From assembly GCF_030409635.1 (NCBI RefSeq), contig NZ_JAUFQF010000001.1:1116001-1180000 (forward strand): a stretch of DNA of 64,000 bases, read 5' to 3'. Numbering within the stretch: position 1 is the stretch's first letter; each line of letters opens with the position of its first letter. The position numbers and the translations under genes are program-made. Positions 8,805 to 17,064 of this stretch are shown here, piece by piece. This DNA comes from Vibrio agarivorans. Lineage in GTDB: Bacteria > Pseudomonadota > Gammaproteobacteria > Enterobacterales > Vibrionaceae. The notes under the pieces were generated by a model, which worked only from the letters and a program-made list of their open reading frames with translations, made no database searches and was not told where the DNA came from.

Positions 8805-10010
8805 ATGCGAAAAATATTTACACTATCGTTGTTAGCATTAGCAACACTCCCCTACCAAGCGCTTGCAGATGACAACTTTAAACTAACGGGCTATGCGCGT
8901 TATGGTATGGGCTATACAGAAGATGACCCGTTATGGAATAACTCCATTATGAACGGTATAAACGTGATCAAAACGGCTGGTAGTTACTATGCGTTAACTG
9001 GTCACCTAGCAAACCAAGGTATGGGAATGGAGTTGGGCCTCCAAAAAAGCTGGGCGGTAAACGACTCAAGGTGGCGCGCACTATTTATGGTTACCGATAA
9101 CTATAATGCGAGCCCATGGAAAACTGCGCAGATGTTTGCAGGCGGGTCAAATGTTATTGATGGTAACCCGACTGCCGAAGTTTGGGCGGGTCAGCGTTAT
9201 GCCCAGCGTGTACAAATGCTACTGAATAACTACAAACCTCTTCTGAACGACGGTGTCGGTGGCGGTATCAAAAACTACGACGTCGGCTTTGGTAAATTAA
9301 GCGTCGAAGCTATTTCAGGTATAAGACAAAACGGCTATCCGAGTGATAGTAATGGCCGCTACGCATTAATGACCTCTCTTAAAGGTATAAAGATCGCTGA
9401 CAACCAGACTCTAGACTTTTACGCCAACTATGGTTTTGGTGATGGACGTGAGCGAAACTGGGGAACTGTTGACGATGGCTCCGCATATCAACTCGGTGGG
9501 ATGTATAACCTTAATAGGAAAGGAAGCTACACCAAATTTATGGTTCGATATGGTGACAAAGTCAAAGAAAATATTGTCCGTCATGCAGGACCTGCTGAAG
9601 ACGGTGGCTCGCTAGGTGTTTTCCTATATGGCCATGAGAAGCTCACAGACAAGTTCGCTATGATGTATGCATTCAGTCATGAAAATAGTGACTTAACGAC
9701 TAACTGGAGTGGTGATAAAGAGAAGTGGTACCAAGGCGTGTTAAGGGGTGGTTATTACTACAATAAACATCACAGTACTTGGCTAGAAACTGCATACGAC
9801 ACTGTCGATTTTGGAGAAAACACTAACTCATCATGGAAAGTAACATTATCACAAAACGTTTCCTTAGCTGACTATCTATTCGCTAGACCAATAGTCCACT
9901 TCTATGTGTCTTATGGCGGCCTTGATACCGAACTCGTGCGAAACTCAGGAGCTAAACAAGGTGTCAACGAAGCGGTTTCAGTAGGTACATATTTTGAAGT
10001 GTTCTTATAA
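8805..10010 (+). CDS. LamB-like outer-membrane carbohydrate porin
   Basis: 401 residues: signal peptide of about 21 residues (ALA cleavage), then a beta-barrel with alternating hydrophobic patterns throughout. The start of the mature protein (FKLTGYARYGMGY), the MGMELGLQKSW strand and the overall length match the maltoporin (LamB) family. It would let carrageenan oligosaccharides cross the outer membrane; aromatic residues are plentiful, as expected for a greasy slide, but the substrate is inferred from position only. The ATG at 8805 is preceded by AAGGAC. The gene is divergent from a MalM-like lipoprotein gene, shares an operator-like palindrome with it, and ends at a strong terminator, so it is monocistronic. 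No SusC/SusD pair or TonB receptor is present in the locus, so this porin is the only visible outer-membrane entry route. Confidence 0.8.
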   Translation: MRKIFTLSLLALATLPYQALADDNFKLTGYARYGMGYTEDDPLWNNSIMNGINVIKTAGSYYALTGHLANQGMGMELGLQKSWAVNDSRWRALFMVTDNYNASPWKTAQMFAGGSNVIDGNPTAEVWAGQRYAQRVQMLLNNYKPLLNDGVGGGIKNYDVGFGKLSVEAISGIRQNGYPSDSNGRYALMTSLKGIKIADNQTLDFYANYGFGDGRERNWGTVDDGSAYQLGGMYNLNRKGSYTKFMVRYGDKVKENIVRHAGPAEDGGSLGVFLYGHEKLTDKFAMMYAFSHENSDLTTNWSGDKEKWYQGVLRGGYYYNKHHSTWLETAYDTVDFGENTNSSWKVTLSQNVSLADYLFARPIVHFYVSYGGLDTELVRNSGAKQGVNEAVSVGTYFEVFL

Positions 10011-10070
10011 TATACCTTTCTGATACGTTATATCACCCCCGTTATTTCCACATCTAAAATAAGACAAATA

Positions 10071-10102
10071 AAAAGCAACCTCTCAAGTGGTTGCTTTTTT
10101 TA
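10071..10102 (+). terminator. Rho-independent terminator of the porin gene
   Basis: Perfect 10-bp stem AAAAGCAACC / GGTTGCTTTT with an 8-base loop, followed by T residues, 60 bases after the porin stop codon. Confidence 0.88.
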
Positions 10103-10133
10103 TAAACAAACTCGGTAATATGACTGTCATAAT

Positions 10134-10148
10134 GACCAATATATGGTA
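10134..10148. promoter_or_regulatory. Weak operator-like palindrome upstream of the MFS porter
   Basis: GACCA ATATA TGGTA keeps the core of the motif at 8631 (identical ATATA spacer and CCA/TGG) but differs at three arm positions. It lies 55 bases before the stronger copy at 10203 and may be a secondary site. Confidence 0.3.
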
Positions 10149-10202
10149 TGCCATGTTTTATTCCATGTTCGATTTATAGCGACCGCCATAAATCTTCCCG
10201 CT

Positions 10203-10217
10203 TCCCACTAGGTGGGA
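10203..10217. promoter_or_regulatory. Putative operator, perfect TCCCA-N5-TGGGA palindrome
   Basis: TCCCA CTAGG TGGGA, extended by one T/A pair on each side (TTCCCA...TGGGAA), 182 bases upstream of the MFS sugar porter start. Perfect in both arms. Confidence 0.65.
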
Positions 10218-10398
10218 ATAGTAATCCACACAAAACCTGCGTGATCTGTGTCGACTATATTATCGAACCACTGTGCTAATTTAACTCTCGATGAAAAGAT
10301 AGATTGCGTGTTCGAAATATAAACTAAAACAAATAACCATTTTGGATTAACAATTACCAGCAGTGGTTACAACACATATACACAAGGATTTGTTTACC

Positions 10399-11994
10399 AT
10401 GAAACAAAATAAAAACCTCCTATTCTACATGGCCATTATCGTCTTGAGCGGATTCGTATTTGGCGTCGATGCTGGGATTATTTCTGGCACAGTAAAATTT
10501 ATTAAAGCGGAGTTTGGTTTAACCGACCTTCAAATTGGTACAGTCGTGAGTGCACCAGCCTTCGGTGCCATCATCGCACTCTTGTTCAGCGGCAGTATTG
10601 TTGACAAGATTGGTCGCAAAAAAATGATGCTGGTTATCTCAGGCCTGTACTTGGTATCTGCGATTGCCTCTACGTTTGCCAACAGCTACGAAGTATTAGT
10701 CGTAGCACGTATGCTTGGCGGTATGGCATTCTGTTGTCTAAGTATCGCTTCTATGTATATTGGTGAACTAGCACCAAGTAAAATGCGCGGCAAATTTGTA
10801 GCCTCAAACCAAGTAATGATGGGTATTGGTTTCTTTGTCGCTTACCTAATCAACTACGGTTGTGTGTTAGTCGTTAATGAACAGTCTTTCCTATTCTCAA
10901 CTGAGAATGTGTGGAGAACCATGTTCGCAACAGAAATTCCAATCGTAATTCTTTGGACATTTACTCTGTTCAAACTGCCTGAATCACCTCGTTGGTTGAT
11001 GAAGAAAGGTTACAAAGAAGAAGCAGTTGCTGTTATCACTAAAGTAACTCCAGAAAAAGAAGTCAGCGGTGTTGTTCAAGAAATCCTAGAGAACTTGTCA
11101 AAAACAGATCACAGCATCCCGCTGAGCTCTCAACTGAAGATTCTTTTCTCGCCACGTATGAAAACTATTTTGACGATTGGTATCGGTCTCGCTTTAGTTC
11201 AATCATTCAGCGGTATGGGGGCGGTTTCTTACTACTCTCCAATGATCTTTGAGCAAGTCGGCCTAGGTGAAAATAATGCTTTCTTCCAGACAACGCTTCT
11301 TGGTCTGATTAGTATTGTATTTGCACTAATTGCAATGAAACTCGTAGATAAAACCGGACGACGCACTCTACTTCTGATCGGTCTTCTTACTATCGCACTT
11401 AGCCACCTGACAATTTGGTATGGCTTTAGTAGTGCAAAATATGAAATCTCTGCAGAGAAAGTCGTTGCTCTAGAGCAAAAAGTCGACACCACACCACTAC
11501 AAACACTAGTAGGCAACACTTACGAATCTGACCGCGAGTTTAAGAACGCTATTCGTCCACTATATTCTGAGCATGAGATGGCTCTTAATGAAGGTGCGTT
11601 TATCAATGCTTTCATCAAACTTAACCCATGGATGATTGTTACAGCAATATTCGTCTTTAAGGCGGCGTTCTTCTTCTCAATCGGTCCGATGATGTGGGTG
11701 GTGTTCTCTGAGATCACTCCAAACCTAGTGCGCTCAGTCGCTATCCCATGCTTTGGCTTAATCGCCAGTTTGGCGGCCTTCTTCGTACAACGTTTCTTCC
11801 CATGGCAGCTAACCACATTTGGCGCAGCAAATACATTCCTAAGCTACGCAATTTGCAGCTCTATCGGTATCTTACTCGTGATGTTCATTCTTCCTGAGAC
11901 GAAGAACAAATCGATTGAAGAAATTGAGGAAATCTTAGTCGACGGTGACCTGTCTGACCTATCTCCAGCTCCGGTTGAAGCTCAAGCTAAGTAA
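10399..11994 (+). CDS. MFS sugar-porter family transporter with an enlarged loop
   Basis: 531 residues from the ATG at 10399 (AAGGA about 10 bases upstream; a GTG 12 codons earlier is less likely). Twelve membrane segments are expected. Sugar-porter signatures are present: DKIGRKK after TM2, PESPRW after TM6, DKTGRR between TM8 and TM9, and PETKNKSIEEIEE at the C-terminus. Members are proton-coupled sugar symporters of the inner membrane. A segment of about 70 mostly polar residues (from SSAKYEISAEK to AFIKLNPW) separates TM9 and TM10; XylE and GalP lack this. The gene sits between the porin and sulfatase genes, so it probably imports neocarrabiose-type oligosaccharides or a monosaccharide from them (inference). 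A terminator follows, and operator-like palindromes precede it. Confidence 0.87.
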   Translation: MKQNKNLLFYMAIIVLSGFVFGVDAGIISGTVKFIKAEFGLTDLQIGTVVSAPAFGAIIALLFSGSIVDKIGRKKMMLVISGLYLVSAIASTFANSYEVLVVARMLGGMAFCCLSIASMYIGELAPSKMRGKFVASNQVMMGIGFFVAYLINYGCVLVVNEQSFLFSTENVWRTMFATEIPIVILWTFTLFKLPESPRWLMKKGYKEEAVAVITKVTPEKEVSGVVQEILENLSKTDHSIPLSSQLKILFSPRMKTILTIGIGLALVQSFSGMGAVSYYSPMIFEQVGLGENNAFFQTTLLGLISIVFALIAMKLVDKTGRRTLLLIGLLTIALSHLTIWYGFSSAKYEISAEKVVALEQKVDTTPLQTLVGNTYESDREFKNAIRPLYSEHEMALNEGAFINAFIKLNPWMIVTAIFVFKAAFFFSIGPMMWVVFSEITPNLVRSVAIPCFGLIASLAAFFVQRFFPWQLTTFGAANTFLSYAICSSIGILLVMFILPETKNKSIEEIEEILVDGDLSDLSPAPVEAQAK

Positions 11995-12003
11995 TCAATA
12001 TAA

Positions 12004-12030
12004 GGCCCACATCGAGTGGGCCCTCTTTTC
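12004..12030 (+). terminator. Rho-independent terminator between MFS porter and sulfatase
   Basis: Perfect 7-bp stem GGCCCAC / GTGGGCC with a 5-base loop, followed by CTCTTTTCT. It occupies the region of an upstream GTG for the sulfatase, which argues that the sulfatase starts at the ATG at 12046 instead. It is leaky enough to permit read-through into the sulfatase, for which no separate promoter is obvious. Confidence 0.75.
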
Positions 12031-12045
12031 TATTTGGGAACACTT

Positions 12046-13578
12046 ATGAAAAAAAACATTATTATTCTACATACCGACCAACAACGCTTCGACAGCCTTG
12101 GTTGCAACGGTAATGATCATGCACAAACCACAAATATTGACCAACTCGCTTCAGAAGGCTGTAACTTTTCGCGTCATATCTCAACCAACGCAGCTTGCAT
12201 GCCTTCAAGAGCAAGTTTGATGACCGGGCTGTATGTCCCTGGTCATGGTGTTTCCTCAAACGGAATCCCACTATGGCGTCGTGATAACGGCTGTGAAGAC
12301 AAGAATAACGTCATTAGTCAGCGTCTATTTGGTGTTGATGTGATGGACAAAATTCCAACTATCGCAGATATGCTTTCTGAAAATGGTTATAACACTGCTC
12401 TTTTCGGTAAGCTACACCTTGAACCTATGCTGGCAGACCGCTCGTATGACTTTTACGACTCGTATGCAAGATGGGAAGAAGAAGAGACTGAATTTGATGA
12501 AGCGCCCTACTACGGCTTCGCGAAAAAGAAACTGATCCTTGGGCATGGCGAAGCCCCTTGTGGGTACAACCGTGGTCACTATGGTCGCTGGTTACACAAG
12601 AACTTCCCACAGTACTTAGATAAGGTGTTCCCGGGGGCCGATATCAACACCAAAGAAGGCTCAATCGCTGACGACATCTATGCATCTAAGTTACCAGAAG
12701 AGCTGCACAATACCATGTGGTTAGCCGATGAAGTTTGCCAACACCTAGAGCAGCAGCAACAGAGTGACAGCGACAAGCCCAACTTTATCTTTGTTGGCTA
12801 CCCAGACCCGCATCACCCATTTACGCCACCAGAATCGATTGCGGCAGAGTTCCACGATATTCCTCTCCCAGAATTTACACGGAAAGAGGATTTAGTGGGC
12901 AAAAAGCCGGATGCGGTCGAACAAACGATGCAGAACTTTAGTGCGAGTAAAGAAGACCTTGCCAAAGCGTATCGTTACACAGCCGCTTCAGTAAAACTTA
13001 TCGATAAATCTGTGGGCAAAATCATCGAGAAAACCAAAGAGCTTGGTATCTATGATGACACCATTATCGTGTTTACATCTGACCACGGAGATTTCTTAGG
13101 CGACCTCGATATGATCTGTAAATACGATGTTGCGTTCAACAACCTGCTGCATTTACCGTTTGTTCTCAAGCCAGCCAAAGGAATGAGTGTGCCAAGCGAC
13201 TGTTCGACTCCTATGAGTAACGCTGATGTTGTCCCTACCCTGCTCTCTTTAGTAGGAGTCGAGGTACCAACATTTGTCCAAGGTGTTGATATATTCAGTG
13301 AGGCTGCACAGGATAATACACCTATGGTCACGTGTTACACCGCGAGAGAACAAAATCGTAATATCTCACTGTTTGATCATCATTTCAGATACACCTATTA
13401 CCTCGATACTGGTGAAGAAGAACTTTATGATCACAGAGAGGACATTAAGGAAACGGTTAATCTTGCTGTTAGCACTGACCCTATTATCCGCTCAATTTGT
13501 GATTCATTTAAAGGGCGACTGTTCCAAAAACATATCGAATGTGATCTGGGTATATTTAATCACTATGCTTTATGGTAA
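12046..13578 (+). CDS. Cytoplasmic Cys-type family S1 sulfatase (probable carrageenan oligosaccharide sulfatase)
   Basis: 510 residues from ATG 12046. The formylglycine-site motif is C51-M-P-S-R55 followed by ASLMTG, so Cys51 would be converted to the catalytic formylglycine. Other metal/sulfate-site features are D11 in ILHTDQQR near the N-terminus and TSDHGDFLG in the second half. Family S1 enzymes hydrolyse sulfate esters. There is no signal peptide: the protein starts MKKNIIILHTD, which is already the first core strand. It should therefore act in the cytoplasm, unlike most algal-polysaccharide sulfatases. In this locus the likely substrate is the 4-sulfate of galactose in neocarra-oligosaccharides (inference; the S1 subfamily cannot be set by eye). 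The maturase needed for a Cys-type enzyme is encoded at 21675-22901. Confidence 0.88.
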   Translation: MKKNIIILHTDQQRFDSLGCNGNDHAQTTNIDQLASEGCNFSRHISTNAACMPSRASLMTGLYVPGHGVSSNGIPLWRRDNGCEDKNNVISQRLFGVDVMDKIPTIADMLSENGYNTALFGKLHLEPMLADRSYDFYDSYARWEEEETEFDEAPYYGFAKKKLILGHGEAPCGYNRGHYGRWLHKNFPQYLDKVFPGADINTKEGSIADDIYASKLPEELHNTMWLADEVCQHLEQQQQSDSDKPNFIFVGYPDPHHPFTPPESIAAEFHDIPLPEFTRKEDLVGKKPDAVEQTMQNFSASKEDLAKAYRYTAASVKLIDKSVGKIIEKTKELGIYDDTIIVFTSDHGDFLGDLDMICKYDVAFNNLLHLPFVLKPAKGMSVPSDCSTPMSNADVVPTLLSLVGVEVPTFVQGVDIFSEAAQDNTPMVTCYTAREQNRNISLFDHHFRYTYYLDTGEEELYDHREDIKETVNLAVSTDPIIRSICDSFKGRLFQKHIECDLGIFNHYALW

Positions 13579-13598
13579 TTAATTAGAGTTAGTTAAGA

Positions 13599-13625
13599 AA
13601 GCGAGCTTAATTGCTCGCTTTTTTG
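13599..13625 (+). terminator. Rho-independent terminator of the sulfatase gene
   Basis: Perfect 8-bp stem AAGCGAGC / GCTCGCTT with a 6-base loop and a following T-tract, 20 bases after the sulfatase stop. Confidence 0.88.
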
Positions 13626-13655
13626 CATATACAACAATAATAAACATTAATTCTA

Positions 13656-13670
13656 TCCCACATGTCGGGA
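13656..13670. promoter_or_regulatory. Putative operator, TCCCA-N5-CGGGA
   Basis: TCCCA CATGT CGGGA, one mismatch from the locus palindrome, 185 bases before GH16 no. 2 and just after the sulfatase terminator. The distance from the start codon is close to that of the site before the MFS porter. Confidence 0.55.
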
Positions 13671-13854
13671 TGATTAATTAAGCACTCCATGTAAGGATAT
13701 AGATCACAATATAAAATAATAGAGGTGTTAAAATTTAATCATAGCTCGAACGAAGGCAATTAACTAACCTGCTTGCTTTGATTATTTGTCTCACAGAACT
13801 ATTTATCAACTTCATTTTTATAATTCATTAAAATAGAAACATAAGGATATATAT

Positions 13855-14769
13855 ATGGCTTTAAACTTGTCTAATAAACGGAACTTGGTCCCCTTATTAA
13901 TGGGCGCTTCATGTCTGTTCGTTGGTAATGTATTTGCAGCAGATGTTCTTCCACATACTGCAAAGCCAGGCGAGAAATGGGTTCTTCAAGATGACCGTTC
14001 AGATGAATTCGAGTTTGAAGATACTCGTAAATGGGATTTCCAACCAAACCCATTCCAAATTTGGACTTGGGAAAAAGACAACGCAATTGTCGAGGATGGT
14101 AAACTTAAACTCACTGCTTCTTATGAAAAGCACAATCGTAAGTTCGAAGATGGCTGTAATGAGAAAACAATCTATGATTTCCCTCTGTTCTTCAAATCTG
14201 GGATGGTGAAATCAAAAGCGTCTGGCGTCTATGGTTACTACGAAGCGAAAATCAAAGGTACAGACTTACACCCTGGCGTCTCTCCTGCATTCTGGATCTA
14301 CAGTAATATCGATACTGCGCTTAAGAAAGAAGGTGATATTCAATACGCTGAGATCGACGTTGTCGAGCTGCTTCAAGACGAAGAAGATCCAACGCACAGT
14401 GACCATAACCTGCACAACATCATTGTCAAAGATGGTAAACCGCAATGGGTGCGCCCTAAGCCAAACCCAGAGACGCACCAAAACTTGCATAACCTAGGTT
14501 TTGATCCACGTAAAGAGTTTGCTATTTACGCTGTTAATGTCACGCCTGAAGATATTACATGGTATGTGAATGGCGAAGAGGTAGGTCACAAGAAGAACCT
14601 ATATTGGCATAAAGAGATGAACGTTGCTCTGTCATTAGGTATGCGTGGCAAAAAGTTCACTCGTTGGGATTGTAACCAATTCTACCCTGTTGATGTAGCA
14701 GAGGCTGATAGCGGTTTACCGACAACAATGGAAGTTGAATACGTTCGCGTATGGAACAAAGAAGAATAA
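13855..14769 (+). CDS. Secreted GH16 kappa-carrageenase-type glycoside hydrolase (no. 2)
   Basis: 304 residues: signal peptide of about 28 residues (FAA/DV region), then one GH16 domain. Catalytic motif E166-I-D168-V-V-E171 (nucleophile, assisting Asp, acid/base). It shares length and nearly all sequence blocks with the enzyme at 6833-7747, for instance the GVYGYYEAK, HPGVSPAFW and TRWDCNQFYPVD regions, so the two arose by duplication. No carbohydrate-binding module or secretion-sorting domain is attached, so it is probably a freely secreted or periplasmic endo-hydrolase. ATG 13855 follows AAGGATAT. It has its own upstream operator-like site and ends before a probable terminator, so it is likely transcribed alone. 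Furcellaran or hybrid carrageenan are alternative substrates. Confidence 0.88.
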   Translation: MALNLSNKRNLVPLLMGASCLFVGNVFAADVLPHTAKPGEKWVLQDDRSDEFEFEDTRKWDFQPNPFQIWTWEKDNAIVEDGKLKLTASYEKHNRKFEDGCNEKTIYDFPLFFKSGMVKSKASGVYGYYEAKIKGTDLHPGVSPAFWIYSNIDTALKKEGDIQYAEIDVVELLQDEEDPTHSDHNLHNIIVKDGKPQWVRPKPNPETHQNLHNLGFDPRKEFAIYAVNVTPEDITWYVNGEEVGHKKNLYWHKEMNVALSLGMRGKKFTRWDCNQFYPVDVAEADSGLPTTMEVEYVRVWNKEE

Positions 14770-14847
14770 TATAACTTCTCGACTTAACGTTTCATTCCTT
14801 TCTTTCGTAATTATTTAGCATTTTAGCTATATTTGGAGTTAGTTTTG

Positions 14848-14895
14848 GCATTACTGCATTGGGGGCAGAAATGCTGAGCCTAGCTCTTTTTTTAT
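14848..14895 (+). terminator. Probable terminator after GH16 no. 2
   Basis: An interrupted hairpin (GCATT-a-CTGC pairing with GCAG-a-AATGC) is followed by a small GAGC/GCTC hairpin and a run of eight T residues. The arrangement is consistent with a Rho-independent terminator, though the stem next to the T-run is short. Confidence 0.5.
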
Positions 14896-14935
14896 TTATA
14901 CCTCGCAGACAAAAACACTCAAAATCATATAGTAA

Positions 14936-14950
14936 TCCCACCCTTCGGAA
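14936..14950. promoter_or_regulatory. Degenerate operator-like site upstream of GH16 no. 3
   Basis: TCCCA CCCTT CGGAA has an intact left arm and two mismatches in the right arm, and lies 119 bases before the GH16 no. 3 ATG. Confidence 0.4.
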
Positions 14951-15068
14951 TATTTAATTGAGCAGCAACATCTTCAACGATGATCACATTATTCTCTTAT
15001 TCTCACCCTATTATTATTCGGTGAACATACACAATCCATTTACAATTAACAAAACGAGAATACAGAAT

Positions 15069-16946
15069 ATGAAATTACGTTACCTCTTGCTGTCTACTCT
15101 TGCTGTGGCAATATCTAGCGCTCATGCTAGTCCCGTTCGTCCAACCGGCTTCCATCCTGGCGAAGTGCGTTGGCAAGAACTAGGAGACAAAAGCGATGAC
15201 TTTACATCAGGATCACTTAACCCTGCAAAGTGGGTCAGCGCACCTGCAAGCCTTAATGTAGGGGCATGGACATTTGACCCTGCGAATGCCTATGTCCAAG
15301 ATGGCAACCTAGTTATCGAAACGACTCAAGACACACATATTCGTCGTTTTGCTGACAGTTGTTGGGATGGAGTAGCGGGTGGCCCACCTCAGTTTGTAGA
15401 CCGAGAGTTTTACTACAAATCTGGAGCAGTTCATTCGATTGCAAAAGGCGTTTATGGTTTCTATGAGGCAAAAATTAAAGGTGTCGAAATATTTCCCGGC
15501 CTAAGCCCTGCCTTTTGGCTTTACAGTGATGACCATCCTTACGACGACCGCAATGACCCAACCAAACAATATGTAGATTACAGTGAAATTGATATTGTTG
15601 AGTTGCAACAAGCCGATTGGCGAAGCCCTACGGATTACGATGACCAATATGATATGGACCATAATCTTCATGCTCGTGTAGAAGAAAACGGTCAGATCGT
15701 TTGGAAACGACCAAAGCCAAACCCAGAAGCCCAGCTTCTGCATTATCGAGCACCTTTTGATCCACGTTTAGATTTCCATACCTATGCTGTAGAAAACCGC
15801 CCGGATCGCATTACATGGTATGTTGATGGTGTCGAAGTGGGCTCAAAACCAAATAAGTGGTGGCACCGACCAATGCGCGTCACCTTCTCTCAAGGTCTAC
15901 GTCGCCATCTCATTAAATACAACCCTGACTGCCAACGAGCCGACCCTAATCCAGACAACATCATCTCAGAGGGGTTTCCTGAGAAAGCTCGCATGAAAGT
16001 CAATTATGTCAAAACATGGAAAGCCCAACCCTCTGTTTGGATAGAAGATCAAGATCGCTACACTGGAACTGCGTTCCCTAACACTCAACCAATGAATGTG
16101 AGTGTTAACTATCACGGTGGCAGCGACTACTTCGTTGATTCAGGTAATTACGATGGCATAACCCTTAACTTGATAGAAAAGAATGCCTCTGGTTTAGTAC
16201 AAGTAGTTCGAAGCTCTAACGACCCTAGTACAACATCTGATGCAAACAAATATGCCGGTAAAACCACCTTGAGTCTCAACCTTTCTGGAGTGAAGCCGAG
16301 TGACCAACTTCCAAACGGCCACTACTATGCTCTAGCGCCCGTCTTTAGTTCCTCAAATGGTAACCCCATCTACGCTCAAAGCCCAATTGAGCCAATACAA
16401 ATCACGGGGAATGGAGATGGTAATGATGTGCCGGTGACTGGTGTTGAACTAACACCAAAAACAACATCAGTAAAAGTAAATGAAACCGTCAAGTTAACAA
16501 GTACTATTACACCCTATAACGCCAGTGACAAAGGCGTCTATTACTACTCTGATGATTCAGACATTGCTTCGATAAATAATTCAGGCATCGTCACAGGCAA
16601 GAAAAAAGGGTCGACTTATGTCACGGTGACCACTAATGATGGTGCATACACCAGCCAAAGTGCTATCACGGTCACCGAAACCAGTGGTGGTTGGACACCT
16701 GTGACGGGTGTAGAAGTAACACCCTCAAACCTAAGCCTTACACTAGGACAAAAGAAACTGCTTAATATTTCAGTGATACCAAGCCACGCAAGTAATCAAA
16801 GCGTAACGTTCCAATCTAGCAACCCTACCGTTGCGATTGTCAACGCGCAAGGTCAAGTTACAGCAAAAGGAAAAGGCACAGCGACAATAACAGTCAAAAC
16901 CAAAAATGGGGGCTTCACTAAAACGGTTAATGTCACCGTAAAATAG
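15069..16946 (+). CDS. Secreted multidomain GH16 hydrolase with two C-terminal Big_2 Ig-like domains (no. 3)
   Basis: 625 residues from ATG 15069, where the signal peptide MKLRYLLLSTLAVAISSAHA begins (a TTG 37 codons upstream would mask it). Residues ~25-320 form a GH16 domain with catalytic E173-I-D175-I-V-E178 and the GVYGFYEAKIKG and FPGLSPAFWLYS blocks seen in its two shorter neighbours, but it is clearly more divergent. Residues ~320-450 are a strand-rich spacer of unknown type. Two bacterial Ig-like group 2 (Big_2) repeats follow at about 455-538 and 545-625, each opening with VTGVE(L/V)TP. Big_2 domains usually aid attachment to surfaces or polysaccharide. The different architecture suggests a distinct role, such as attack on insoluble or differently sulfated carrageenan (inference). 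Confidence 0.88.
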   Translation: MKLRYLLLSTLAVAISSAHASPVRPTGFHPGEVRWQELGDKSDDFTSGSLNPAKWVSAPASLNVGAWTFDPANAYVQDGNLVIETTQDTHIRRFADSCWDGVAGGPPQFVDREFYYKSGAVHSIAKGVYGFYEAKIKGVEIFPGLSPAFWLYSDDHPYDDRNDPTKQYVDYSEIDIVELQQADWRSPTDYDDQYDMDHNLHARVEENGQIVWKRPKPNPEAQLLHYRAPFDPRLDFHTYAVENRPDRITWYVDGVEVGSKPNKWWHRPMRVTFSQGLRRHLIKYNPDCQRADPNPDNIISEGFPEKARMKVNYVKTWKAQPSVWIEDQDRYTGTAFPNTQPMNVSVNYHGGSDYFVDSGNYDGITLNLIEKNASGLVQVVRSSNDPSTTSDANKYAGKTTLSLNLSGVKPSDQLPNGHYYALAPVFSSSNGNPIYAQSPIEPIQITGNGDGNDVPVTGVELTPKTTSVKVNETVKLTSTITPYNASDKGVYYYSDDSDIASINNSGIVTGKKKGSTYVTVTTNDGAYTSQSAITVTETSGGWTPVTGVEVTPSNLSLTLGQKKLLNISVIPSHASNQSVTFQSSNPTVAIVNAQGQVTAKGKGTATITVKTKNGGFTKTVNVTVK

Positions 16947-17064
16947 TTATCAATTAGTTTAAGCGCATGGCAATTAGCTGTGCGCTTAATACCTACCCAA
17001 GATCAATTTAGCGCCAATCCTCGATTCACACCAATACCAAGCCATAAAAGGAACAACACAAACA

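Noticed and set aside
12016..12046. GTG at 12016 as sulfatase start
   Set aside because: It lies inside the terminator stem of the preceding gene; the ATG at 12046 begins the conserved core.
14958..15069. TTG at 14958 as start of GH16 no. 3
   Set aside because: It would bury a clear signal peptide that begins at the ATG at 15069.
6833..16946. GH16 enzymes as agarases or beta-porphyranases
   Set aside because: Sequence blocks and the GH127 plus DgoK/DgoA context fit kappa-carrageenase better; not fully excluded.
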